From: Christensenella sp. UBA1685
GTDB taxonomy: Bacteria; Bacillota; Clostridia; Christensenellales; CAG-138
Direction: 5' to 3'
Length of the DNA: 64,000 bases
NCBI GenBank assembly: GCA_002320595.1
Contig: DCKB01000034.1
Location: 25,308-89,307, forward strand
Under the pieces are notes generated by a model. The model was not told the DNA's origin. It was given only the letters and a program-made list of their open reading frames with translations, and did not search any database. The translations under genes and the position numbers were made by a program. Shown here in pieces: positions 32,316-40,599 of this stretch (the stretch's first letter is position 1; every line of letters starts with the position of its first letter).

Positions 32316-33182
32316 ATGAGGAGATCCATGCTGTTCCTGCCCGGCAACACGCCAAACATCATCATCAACGGCGATGCGCTGGGCGCTGACTGCATCATAC
32401 TGGACCTGGAGGACGCTGTTGCACCGGACCAAAAGGACGCCGCGCGCCTGTTGGTCTGCAACGCCATCGGCGAAATGGGCTTTGAAGGCTGCGAAGTGAC
32501 CGTGCGCATCAACTCGCTTGAAACCGATTACTGGAAGGATGATCTTGACGCGATTATCCCCCTTCGCCCGGACATGATTATGCCTGCAAAGGTCAGCCGC
32601 CTTTCCGACATCCTTACCCTTGACACCTACATTTCGGGGCTTGAAGAAAAGCACGGCATGGAGCCAAACACCGTGAAGCTGATCCCGCTCATCGAGACAG
32701 CGCTCGGCGTGGAGAATGCTTTTTCCATCGCAACCGCAAGCCTGCGCGTAACGGCGCTGTTCCTTGGTGGCGAGGATCTGAGCGCCGATTTGCGCTGCAA
32801 GCGCACCAAGGGCGGCGAAGAAATCCGCTATGCGCGCGGCAGGATGGTCATGGCGGCACGCGCCGCGGGAATCGACGTATACGATACGCCCTTCACCGAC
32901 GTGAACGACGACGAGGGCGCGCTTCTCGACGCACAGTTTGCAAAGAGCCTTGGCTTCTCCGGCAAGGCGGCGATCTCCCCGCGCCATGTGCCGCTCATCA
33001 ATGAAGCGTTCAGCCCCACGGCGGATGAAATCGAATATGCAACCGAAGTGTTTGCCGCAATCGAGCAGGCAAAGCGCCAGGGGCGCGGCGCAATTTCCCT
33101 GCGCGGCAAGATGATTGACGCGCCTATCGTCGAACGCGCGCGGCAAACGCTTGAAGCGGCCCGCCAGCTCGGCCTGGCCTGA
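32316..33182 (+). CDS. citE: citramalate/citrate lyase beta subunit (CitE-like)
   Basis: 288 residues of the HpcH/HpaI-CitE TIM-barrel family: RRSMLFLPGNTP at the start, DCIILDLEDAVAP with the Mg ligands, VRIN, and GGEDLSADL. Here the beta subunit would split (S)-citramalyl-thioester into pyruvate and an acetyl-thioester; citrate as substrate is the alternative. The neighbouring mesaconase and glutamate mutase genes favour citramalate. AAAGGAGAAACG precedes the ATG. No citD (gamma, acyl carrier) gene is beside it. Confidence 0.85.
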   Translation: MRRSMLFLPGNTPNIIINGDALGADCIILDLEDAVAPDQKDAARLLVCNAIGEMGFEGCEVTVRINSLETDYWKDDLDAIIPLRPDMIMPAKVSRLSDILTLDTYISGLEEKHGMEPNTVKLIPLIETALGVENAFSIATASLRVTALFLGGEDLSADLRCKRTKGGEEIRYARGRMVMAARAAGIDVYDTPFTDVNDDEGALLDAQFAKSLGFSGKAAISPRHVPLINEAFSPTADEIEYATEVFAAIEQAKRQGRGAISLRGKMIDAPIVERARQTLEAARQLGLA

Positions 33183-33198
33183 TAAGGAGGAATCAACG

Positions 33199-34611
33199 AT
33201 GAACAAGCTTACTTCTTCTTTAACGGAAGCCATCCGCAACAGCGGCCTTCAAAGCGGCATGACCGTTTCCTTCCATCATCACCTGCGCAACGGGGATCAT
33301 GTGCTCAACATGGTCATGGCCGAAATTGCGGCGCTTGGAATCAACGGGCTCACCGTGAACGCAAGCTCCCTGTTCGATGTGCACGCGCCGCTTGCGGAGC
33401 ACATTCGCCGCGGCGTTGTGCGCAAGCTGCAAACCAACTATATGTCCGGCGTACTCGGCCGGTTTATTTCCGAAGGGAACATGGAAGAACCCGTTGAGTT
33501 CCGCACCCACGGCGGCCGCCCGCGCGACATCGCAGCCGGCATTACGCCCATTGACGTAGCCTTCATCGCCGCCCCCGCAAGCGACCCGATGGGCAACTGC
33601 TCCGGCAAGCTCGGCCGCTCCGCCTGCGGTTCGCTCGGCTATGCCATGCCGGACGCCATGCATGCAAAGCATGTCATCGTCATCACGGACGATCTTAGGC
33701 CGTATCCGCTCATCGACTGGTCCATCCCCGAAACACAGGTCGATCAGGTGGTCGTCGTCGATTCCATCGGCGACCCGAAAGGCATCGTTTCCGGCACAAC
33801 GAAAATCACGCGCGATCCCGTGGGCCTTGCGATGGCCATGGACGCGGTGCGTGTCATCCGCGCTTCCGGTCTTTTGCAGGATGGGTTCTCCTTCCAGACC
33901 GGCGCGGGCGGCGCCTCCCTTGCCGCCGCAAAGTTCCTGAAGGATGTGATGCTGAAGGAGCACATCCATGGCAGCTTTGGCCTTGGCGGCATCACAGGCT
34001 ACCTTGTTGATATGCTGAATGAGGGCTGCTTTGAATCGCTGATGGATGTGCAGTGCTTCGATTTGAAGGCCGTGGAATCCATCCGTGACAACCCGCGCCA
34101 CCAGGAAATTTCCGCGACGCATTATGCCTCGCCCGATGCAAAGAGTTCCGTTGTGGACAGCCTTGACGTCGTCATCCTCGGCGCAACGGAAATCGACACA
34201 GACTTCAACGTGAACGTGCACACCGATTCCTCCGGCTCCATCATGGGCGGCAGCGGCGGCCACAGCGATACGGCCGCAGGCGCAAAGCTTGCGATGATTA
34301 TCGCGCCGCTTTCCCGCGCCCGCCTGCCAATTGTAACGGATCACGTCACCTGCGTTTCCACCCCCGGTTCCACCGTGGATGTGCTCGTGACACAAAAGGG
34401 TGTTGCCGTGAACCCGGCAAAGCCGGAGCTTCGCCAGCGCCTTGTGGATGCGGGCGTGAACGTGAAGGATATTCACGAACTCAAAGCGCTCGCGGAGCGC
34501 ATCAGCGGCGTGCCGGGTAAGCCCGCGCACGGTGAGCGCACCATAGCAAAAGTCATCTACCGCGACGGCACGCCGCTTGACGAGATCAAGAGCGTACCCG
34601 TTCAGGAATAA
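33199..34611 (+). CDS. citF: citramalate/citrate lyase alpha subunit (CitF-like, acyl-ACP transferase)
   Basis: 470 residues, slightly shorter than typical citrate lyase alpha subunits (about 500). FHHHLRNGDHVLN, AAPASDPMGNCSG and the long FGLGGITGYLVDM and SIMGGSGGHSDTAAGAK stretches match CitF. It transfers the acyl carrier between acetate and citramalate (or citrate). The gene starts 16 bp after citE with AAGGAGGAATC before the ATG. Order beta-alpha is unusual only in that gamma is missing. Confidence 0.88.
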   Translation: MNKLTSSLTEAIRNSGLQSGMTVSFHHHLRNGDHVLNMVMAEIAALGINGLTVNASSLFDVHAPLAEHIRRGVVRKLQTNYMSGVLGRFISEGNMEEPVEFRTHGGRPRDIAAGITPIDVAFIAAPASDPMGNCSGKLGRSACGSLGYAMPDAMHAKHVIVITDDLRPYPLIDWSIPETQVDQVVVVDSIGDPKGIVSGTTKITRDPVGLAMAMDAVRVIRASGLLQDGFSFQTGAGGASLAAAKFLKDVMLKEHIHGSFGLGGITGYLVDMLNEGCFESLMDVQCFDLKAVESIRDNPRHQEISATHYASPDAKSSVVDSLDVVILGATEIDTDFNVNVHTDSSGSIMGGSGGHSDTAAGAKLAMIIAPLSRARLPIVTDHVTCVSTPGSTVDVLVTQKGVAVNPAKPELRQRLVDAGVNVKDIHELKALAERISGVPGKPAHGERTIAKVIYRDGTPLDEIKSVPVQE

Positions 34612-34624
34612 AGGAGCGTCCATC

Positions 34625-35464
34625 ATGAGAGAAATTCAGGCAAGCGCACTCACGGAAGTTGTAAAGCGCCTCTGCATTGAGGCGAACTGCCATCTTCCGA
34701 AGGATATGCAGGCGCGCATCACAGAAGCGCGCGCGGGGGAAGATTGGCCCGGCGCATGCGAGATCCTTGATCGGATCATTGAAAACTACACCATTGCAGA
34801 CGAGCGCAGCGTCCCCATCTGCCAGGACACCGGCGTGGCCTGCGTGTTCCTTGAAATCGGGCAGGATGTGCATGTTTCCGGAAGCATCGCGGACGCGGTG
34901 AACGAGGGCGTGCGGCAGGGATATTCCGAAGGCTATCTGCGCAAATCCGTGGTGCGCGATCCGCTCAACCGCGTGAACACCGGCGACAATACGCCCGCAA
35001 TGCTCTATTACGATCTTGTGCCCGGCTACGCCATACGCATCACCGTCGCCCCCAAAGGCTTTGGCAGCGAAAACATGAGCCAGCTGAAAATGCTTAAACC
35101 TTCCGACGGCGTGGAAGGCGCGAAGGAGTTCATTGTCCGCGTTGTGGAAGAAGCGGGCCCGAACCCCTGCCCGCCTATTGTTGTGGGCGTCGGCATCGGC
35201 GGCACGTTCGACAAATGTGCGCTGCTTGCGAAAAAGGCGCTCATGCGCAGCACGGACGAACGCAACCCCGACCCATATTATGCTGCGCTTGAAGCGGAGC
35301 TGCTTGCGCGCATCAATGCGCTCGGCGTAGGCCCGCAGGGTTTCGGCGGAAAAACCACCGCGCTCGCGGTGAACATTGAAACCGCGCCCACGCACATTGC
35401 AGGGCTTCCCGTTGCGGTCAACATCAACTGCCACGTCACGCGGCACAAAAGCGAGGTGCTTTGA
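34625..35464 (+). CDS. mesaconase / class I fumarase, alpha subunit
   Basis: 279 residues. Matches the N-terminal catalytic domain of class I Fe-S hydro-lyases: VPICQDTGVACVFLEIG, KGFGSENMSQLKM and PNPCPPIVVGVGIGGTF contain the expected cluster cysteines. With the beta subunit next to it this enzyme would hydrate mesaconate to (S)-citramalate; fumarate and L-tartrate are other substrates of the family. It sits between citramalate lyase and the glutamate mutase genes, which supports mesaconase. Confidence 0.85.
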   Translation: MREIQASALTEVVKRLCIEANCHLPKDMQARITEARAGEDWPGACEILDRIIENYTIADERSVPICQDTGVACVFLEIGQDVHVSGSIADAVNEGVRQGYSEGYLRKSVVRDPLNRVNTGDNTPAMLYYDLVPGYAIRITVAPKGFGSENMSQLKMLKPSDGVEGAKEFIVRVVEEAGPNPCPPIVVGVGIGGTFDKCALLAKKALMRSTDERNPDPYYAALEAELLARINALGVGPQGFGGKTTALAVNIETAPTHIAGLPVAVNINCHVTRHKSEVL

Positions 35465-35465
35465 T

Positions 35466-36026
35466 ATGGCGATCCGAATCGAAACACCACTGACGGAAGA
35501 AAAGGCCCGCGCGCTTAAGAGCGGGGACAGCGTGCTGCTCTCCGGCACAGTTTATACCGCGCGCGACGCAGCGCACAAACGCATCGTGGAAGCGATGGAG
35601 GCAGGCAAGCCCCTTCCCTTTGACCCTGAAAACGCCGTGGTCTACTATGTGGGACCCACGCCCGCGAAGCCGGGCCAGGCCATCGGCTCTGCAGGGCCAA
35701 CCACAAGCTACCGCATGGATGCCTACTCTCCCGCCCTCATCGCGCGCGGGCAGCGCGGCATGATCGGCAAGGGCAAGCGCGGCCCCGCCGTGGTGGAAGC
35801 CATAAAACAGCACGGCGCGGTTTACTTCGGCGCGATCGGCGGCGCAGGCGCGCTGCTTTCCAAGTGCGTGCGCACAGCGGAGGTGATCGCCTATGACGAC
35901 CTTGGCGCGGAGGCAGTGCGCCGGCTCACCGTGGAGGATCTGCCGCTCACCGTTGTCATCGACAGCGAGGGCAACAACCTGTATGAAACGGGCAGGGAGG
36001 CCTATCTTGCCGCCCGGCAAAAATAA
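35466..36026 (+). CDS. mesaconase / class I fumarase, beta subunit
   Basis: 186 residues, the swivelling C-terminal domain: LLSGTVYTARDAAHKR, VYYVGPTPAKPGQAIGSAGP and MIGKGKRG are conserved. The start codon follows the alpha stop by one base (TGATATG), so translation is coupled. Complete for the two-subunit type. Confidence 0.87.
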   Translation: MAIRIETPLTEEKARALKSGDSVLLSGTVYTARDAAHKRIVEAMEAGKPLPFDPENAVVYYVGPTPAKPGQAIGSAGPTTSYRMDAYSPALIARGQRGMIGKGKRGPAVVEAIKQHGAVYFGAIGGAGALLSKCVRTAEVIAYDDLGAEAVRRLTVEDLPLTVVIDSEGNNLYETGREAYLAARQK

Positions 36027-36041
36027 AGCACGGATTTCATA

Positions 36042-36093
36042 TTGACACATGTGGTTCATTTTGTCATAATTGTACTACTATATTGTGGTACAA
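36042..36093 (+). promoter_or_regulatory. promoter and operator of the GntR gene
   Basis: TTGACA and CATAAT with a 17-bp spacer (36042-36070). A dyad TTGTACTAC / GTGGTACAA with a 6-bp spacer (36070-36093, 8 of 9 pairs) overlaps the transcription start, consistent with autorepression by the encoded GntR protein. Confidence 0.65.
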
Positions 36094-36116
36094 ATTTGAA
36101 TGACGAGGTGAACCGC

Positions 36117-37076
36117 ATGTTTTTTGCGATAGATCCGCAAAGTGACACCGCCATTTATCAGCAAATCGTAAATGCCGTTTGCGCGGATATCCGGGCAGGC
36201 AGGCTCCCCTATGGCACCCAGCTTCCTACGGTGCGGGCGCTTGCGGACGAACTTGGGCTCGCGCGCGGCACGATCAAGCGCGCTTACGACGAGCTCGGCA
36301 AGCTCGGCATGATTGAGATGACGCAGGGCAAGGGCACCTTTGTCTGCTTCCGCGAAACACAGGCGGACAGCCGAAAGGAACGTGCCATGCAGGCCATTGA
36401 TACGCTGATTGGCACACTGGAATCGCTTTCATTTTCCTCGGCGGAAATGTCCATCTTCTTTGACTTGAAATTGCGGCAGCGTACAAGCCGGGATTGTGAT
36501 GTGCGCGTCGCTGTGGCGGGCGGCCCTACGGAGCTTCTTTCGGCCATGGCGGATCAGCTTTATGAGCTTGGCGGCGTAACCGTATATCAATATGAAGAAA
36601 GCGCTCTCCCGGCGGATGGCAGCGTGGATCTTACCGTAGTGCGCGCAGGCCGGCGCGGCGTGCCCCAGCGCGAAGAATCCGGCGGGGCGCTCCTGCCTGT
36701 TGCAACCGGCACGGAACCGCAAACCGTTGCGCGCATCGCGCGCCTCGCGCCGGGCAGCACCGCACTCGCCGTGGCGCAGAGCGAGGAATATCTGGACCTC
36801 ATGCGCAAGAGCTTCCGCGACTTCGCGCCGGAGGTATGCCTCCGCTGGATGTTTGCAAACGCCATTTCTCTCGCAGCGTTGCTTGAGGCGGAAGCTGTAT
36901 TCGTGCCGGTCGGGTTTGAGCGCCTGTTCCCTCAGGCTGCTGTAGAAGCGCTCAGCGCATACTCTGCCGCGCATGCGCTGCATGAATACACAGAGCAAAT
37001 CGACGGCGGCTCCATGCTAAGCGTGCGCGAGGCCGTATCACGTTTGCAGGCCCAGCGCCGCCGCGGAATCATTTGA
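36117..37076 (+). CDS. GntR-family transcriptional regulator
   Basis: 319 residues. The N-terminal wHTH (about 8-75) shows AIYQQIVNAVCADIRAG, LPTVRALADELGLARGTIKR and GKGTFV. The C-terminal 240 residues are unlike the common FadR or UTRA domains, although residues 130-310 have an alternating alpha/beta pattern suggestive of a small-molecule-binding fold. GAGGTGAACCGC precedes the ATG. Placed between the lower and upper halves of the glutamate pathway, it probably controls both. Confidence 0.8.
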   Translation: MFFAIDPQSDTAIYQQIVNAVCADIRAGRLPYGTQLPTVRALADELGLARGTIKRAYDELGKLGMIEMTQGKGTFVCFRETQADSRKERAMQAIDTLIGTLESLSFSSAEMSIFFDLKLRQRTSRDCDVRVAVAGGPTELLSAMADQLYELGGVTVYQYEESALPADGSVDLTVVRAGRRGVPQREESGGALLPVATGTEPQTVARIARLAPGSTALAVAQSEEYLDLMRKSFRDFAPEVCLRWMFANAISLAALLEAEAVFVPVGFERLFPQAAVEALSAYSAAHALHEYTEQIDGGSMLSVREAVSRLQAQRRRGII

Positions 37077-37085
37077 TTGTTTTAC

Positions 37086-37112
37086 AAGCGCCCTGTTTCG
37101 AGCGCTTTTTTA
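37086..37112 (+). terminator. Rho-independent terminator of the GntR gene
   Basis: AAGCGC and GCGCTT flank a 10-base loop and are followed by TTTTT. Confidence 0.7.
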
Positions 37113-37140
37113 TTATCCTGCATGTATACATGGATACTTC

Positions 37141-37173
37141 TTGACAAATGACATAATACAATATAGTATATTG
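37141..37173 (+). promoter_or_regulatory. promoter/operator of the glutamate mutase operon
   Basis: TTGACA with a 17-bp spacer and TAGTAT (37141-37169). The perfect 15-bp palindrome CAATATAGTATATTG (37159-37173) covers the -10 box, a likely repressor site. No cobalamin riboswitch features are apparent in the short leader. Confidence 0.65.
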
Positions 37174-37231
37174 AATTAGAACAAGGCACTTTTTTGTGAA
37201 ACAGAAAATAGGAATTGTGAGGACAGAAAGA

Positions 37232-37651
37232 ATGAGCAACCAAAAGAAGCTTGTCATCGGCGTAATCGGCGCAGATGTGCATGCTGTCGGCAACAAAATC
37301 CTCTACCATGCATTCACGGACGCAGGGTTTGAGGTTATCAACCTCGGCGTGATGGTTTCGCAGGAAGAATACATCGCCGCCGCAATCGAGTCCAACGCGG
37401 ATGCAATCGTCGTTTCCTCGCTCTATGGCCAGGGTGAATTGGACTGCCGCGGCATGCGTGAAAAGTGCGACGAAGCAGGCCTGGAAGGCATCCTGCTTTA
37501 CGTCGGCGGCAATATCGTAATCGGCAAGCAGCCGTTTGACGAGGTCGAAAAGCGTTTCAAGGCCATGGGCTTCAACCGCGCATTCCCGCCGGGCACCCCG
37601 CCGGAGACCACCATCGAAGCGCTTAAGGAAGACCTGCACGTAGAAGGCTGA
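37232..37651 (+). CDS. glmS: glutamate mutase sigma subunit (cobalamin-binding)
   Basis: 139 residues. The B12-binding motif D-x-H-x-x-G is in GADVHAVGNKIL, with SSLYGQGELDCRG and YVGGNIVIGK as the later S-x-L and G-G motifs. It carries adenosylcobalamin and, with the epsilon subunit, converts L-glutamate to (2S,3S)-3-methylaspartate. First gene of the operon; the ATG at 37232 follows AGGACAGAAAGA. Confidence 0.93.
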   Translation: MSNQKKLVIGVIGADVHAVGNKILYHAFTDAGFEVINLGVMVSQEEYIAAAIESNADAIVVSSLYGQGELDCRGMREKCDEAGLEGILLYVGGNIVIGKQPFDEVEKRFKAMGFNRAFPPGTPPETTIEALKEDLHVEG

Positions 37652-37670
37652 GCCGCAGGAAGGGACGCAT

Positions 37671-39059
37671 ATGAGACCCATCCTGCTGATCGATTTCGGC
37701 AGCACCTACACCAAGGTAACTGCCGTGGATGTGGAAAACGCGAAGCTGCTTGGCTCGGCCGCCGCTTACACCACCGTGCAGACGGATGTGAACGACGGGC
37801 TTGCAAACGCAGTTACGCGCCTTGAGGAGCAAACGGGCAAGCTCGATTTTGCGGAGCGCTACGCGTGTTCCAGCGCTGCGGGCGGCCTTCGGATGATCGC
37901 AAGCGGCCTCGTGCCGGAGCTTACGGCGGAAGCAGCCAAGTGCGCGAGCCTTGGCGCAGGCGCAAAGGTTGTAAAGACCTACTCTTTCGAGCTGACCGAG
38001 GATGACGCTGCGGAAATCCTTGCCGCAAAGCCGGATATTTTTCTGCTTGTAGGCGGCACGGACGGCGGCAACAAGGCCTGCATCCTGAACAACGCGCATG
38101 TGCTTGCGGAAGCGGGCGGCAGCTTCCCCATCGTAATTGCGGGCAACCGCAATGCAGCGCGGGAGTGCGAACGAATTCTGGCCGGGCGCGAGGTTTACGT
38201 TTGCGAAAACGTTATGCCCAAGTTCGGCACGCTGAACATCGAGCCCGCACAGCAGCGCATCCGCGATATCTTTTTGAACCGCATTGTGCGCGCGAAGGGG
38301 CTTACAAAAGCAAGCGAGCTCATCTCCGGCATCCTGATGCCCACGCCTTCCGCGTTTCTTGCAGCCATGCGCCTGCTTGCGGACGGCACGAAAGCGCAAA
38401 GCGGAATCGGCGAACTCATCGCCGTTGATGTGGGCGGTGCAACCACGGATGTTTATTCCATTGCGGACGGCATGCCGGATCACCCCGGTACGATCCTCAA
38501 AGGATTGCCGGAGCCCTATGTAAAGCGCACCGTGGAGGGAGACGTCGGCATGCGCTACAGCATCCATGGAATCGTGGATGCGGCAGGGCTTGATACGGTC
38601 GCCGCCATTTCCGGCCTTGCGGCGGAGCGCGTGAAGGAGCTGGTGGACTTCCTCGGCACACACACGGATACCCTGCCGAACACGCCGGAGCTTGAAACGT
38701 TGGACGAGGCGCTTGCAGGCTGCGCCATCCGTACAGCCGTTACGCGCCATGCGGGCCGCATTGAAGAAACCTACACCATGATGGGCCTTGCCTATGCGCA
38801 AACCGGAAAGAACCTGATGAACGTGGAACGGCTCGTCGTTACGGGCGGTTCGCTCATCCACACGAAGAACACCGGGAAGATCGCTTCCTATGCGCTGTAT
38901 GATCCCAAGGATACCGCCTCGCTCAAGCCGCGCAAGGCCGAGCTTTTGGTGGATCGAAAGTATATTTTAGCTGCGATGGGCCTTTTGAGCGAGCATTATC
39001 CCGAAGCGGCGTTGACCATAATGAAAGAGGAGCTTGAAAACGATGGACTTGCAGAATAA
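37671..39059 (+). CDS. glmL: glutamate mutase reactivating ATPase (GlmL/MutL)
   Basis: 462 residues, an ASKHA-fold ATPase: LLIDFGSTYTKVTAVD at the start, DIFLLVGGTDGGNKA and AVDVGGATTDVYSI as phosphate motifs. It exchanges damaged cobalamin on glutamate mutase. It lies between the sigma and epsilon genes and overlaps the latter by 17 bp, the usual order in Clostridia. Not related to the DNA-repair protein of the same letters. Confidence 0.92.
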   Translation: MRPILLIDFGSTYTKVTAVDVENAKLLGSAAAYTTVQTDVNDGLANAVTRLEEQTGKLDFAERYACSSAAGGLRMIASGLVPELTAEAAKCASLGAGAKVVKTYSFELTEDDAAEILAAKPDIFLLVGGTDGGNKACILNNAHVLAEAGGSFPIVIAGNRNAARECERILAGREVYVCENVMPKFGTLNIEPAQQRIRDIFLNRIVRAKGLTKASELISGILMPTPSAFLAAMRLLADGTKAQSGIGELIAVDVGGATTDVYSIADGMPDHPGTILKGLPEPYVKRTVEGDVGMRYSIHGIVDAAGLDTVAAISGLAAERVKELVDFLGTHTDTLPNTPELETLDEALAGCAIRTAVTRHAGRIEETYTMMGLAYAQTGKNLMNVERLVVTGGSLIHTKNTGKIASYALYDPKDTASLKPRKAELLVDRKYILAAMGLLSEHYPEAALTIMKEELENDGLAE

Positions 39060-40500
39060 ACGCATCCCCGATCAGGAATTTTACAAAATCCGTGAAGAAG
39101 TGCTGCAGCAGTGGCCTACCGGCAAGGCGGTAAATCTGGATGAAGCCATTGCATACCACAAATCCCTGCCGGACAAAAAGGTGTTTTCCAAGAAGCTGAT
39201 CGACGCAAAGAACCGCGGCGTAACGCTGATTCAGCCGCGCGCCGGCGTAGCGCTCATCAAGGATCAAATCGAGCTTCTGACCTATTTGCAGAACAAGGGC
39301 GAGGCGGATCTTCTGCCCACCACGATTGACAGCTATACCCGCCAGAACCGCTACGAAGAAGCCGAAACCGGCATCCGCGAATCCTTTAAAGAGGGCCGCT
39401 CCATGCTCAACGGCTTCCCGGCCGTAAACCATGGCGTTGCGGGCTGCCGTCAGCTCATCGACAGCCTCGATACGCCCATTCAGGTGCGCCATGGTACGCC
39501 GGATGCGCGCCTTTTGACCGAAATCGCCTATGCAGGCGGCTTCACAAGCTATGAAGGCGGCGGCATTTCCTACAATCTGCCTTATGCAAAGAACGTGCCC
39601 ATGGAGCGCACCATCCGCGATTGGCAGTATGTGGACCGTCTGACCGGCCTGTACGAAGAAGCCGGCGTTTCCATCAACCGCGAGCCCTACGGCCCGCTGA
39701 CCGGCACGCTCGTGCCGCCTTGCGTTTCCCATGCGGTCGCCGTCATCGAAGCGTTGCTTGCCGCGGAGCAGGGCGTAAAGAACATCACCGTTGGCTACGG
39801 CCAGTGCGGCAACCTTGTGCAGGACGTTGCAGCCATTCGCACTCTGGAAGAGCTTGCGGATGAATACATCGAGAAGAGCGGCCACAGCGATGTGGTCATC
39901 ACCACGGTGTTCCACCAGTGGATGGGCGGTTTCCCGCAGGATGAAGCCAAGGCATTCGGCGTCATCTCCTGGGGCAGTGCCACGGCCGCGCTTTCCAAGG
40001 CCACGAAGGTCATCGTAAAAACCCCGCACGAGGCCGCCGGCGTGCCCACAATGGAAGCCAACGCGCAGGGCCTCCGCTGCACCAAGCAGGTCATCAGCAT
40101 GCTTGCCGACCAGACCTGCACCGCCGCAAATCTGGAGCAGGAGAAAGAGGTCATCCGGCGCGAAACCCGCGCTCTGCTCGATAAATGCTTCGAGCTTGGC
40201 AACGGTGACATCGCCGTGGGCGCTGTGCGCGCCGTGCAGGCGGGCGTGTTGGATATCCCGTTCGCTCCCTCCCGCTTCAACGCGGGCAAGATGCTCCCCG
40301 CGCGCGACAACACCGGCGCGATCCGCATCCTCGAGCCCGGCAACATGCCGCTGCCCAAGGACATGCTGGACTTTAACCGCGCCATGATCGAGGAACGCGC
40401 CAAGGTTGAAAAACGCAAGGCCTCCTTCCAGATGGTGATCGACGATATCTATGCCATCAGCAAGGGCCGCCTCGTTGGCCGGCCGCAGGGCATGCGCTAA
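39043..40500 (+). CDS. glmE: glutamate mutase epsilon subunit
   Basis: 485 residues of the catalytic TIM-barrel subunit. PRAGVALIKDQIELL, FPAVNHGVAGCRQLID, QVRHGTPDARLL (substrate arginine region) and GGGISYNLPYAKN are conserved. It binds glutamate and forms the active enzyme with the sigma subunit. AGGAGCTTGAAAACG precedes the ATG inside the glmL end. Confidence 0.93.
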   Translation: MDLQNKRIPDQEFYKIREEVLQQWPTGKAVNLDEAIAYHKSLPDKKVFSKKLIDAKNRGVTLIQPRAGVALIKDQIELLTYLQNKGEADLLPTTIDSYTRQNRYEEAETGIRESFKEGRSMLNGFPAVNHGVAGCRQLIDSLDTPIQVRHGTPDARLLTEIAYAGGFTSYEGGGISYNLPYAKNVPMERTIRDWQYVDRLTGLYEEAGVSINREPYGPLTGTLVPPCVSHAVAVIEALLAAEQGVKNITVGYGQCGNLVQDVAAIRTLEELADEYIEKSGHSDVVITTVFHQWMGGFPQDEAKAFGVISWGSATAALSKATKVIVKTPHEAAGVPTMEANAQGLRCTKQVISMLADQTCTAANLEQEKEVIRRETRALLDKCFELGNGDIAVGAVRAVQAGVLDIPFAPSRFNAGKMLPARDNTGAIRILEPGNMPLPKDMLDFNRAMIEERAKVEKRKASFQMVIDDIYAISKGRLVGRPQGMR

Positions 40501-40544
40501 GCGCCTTGCTTTTCGAAAACGCATAGCGCGTATTTGCAGAAACT

Positions 40545-40565
40545 GGGGCGCCCGAAACGCGCCCC
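40545..40565. repeat. G+C hairpin followed by CTACAATA
   Basis: GGGGCGC/GCGCCCC with a 7-base loop, then CCCTACAATATTTG. It resembles the end of the inverted-repeat element at 54821-55088 and may be a solo or degraded copy. It lies in the 99-bp gap between glmE and mal. Confidence 0.45.
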
Positions 40566-40599
40566 CCTACAATATTTGTTTTACAGAAAGGGTACTATC

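Noticed and set aside
37000..37231. Possible cobalamin riboswitch before glutamate mutase
   Set aside because: The leader is only about 60 nt after the promoter and shows no B12-box-like sequence or long structured region.
38923..40524. A 533-codon minus-strand frame opposite glmE
   Set aside because: Shadow of the glutamate mutase epsilon gene; His- and Arg-rich nonsense sequence typical of antisense frames in G+C-rich DNA.
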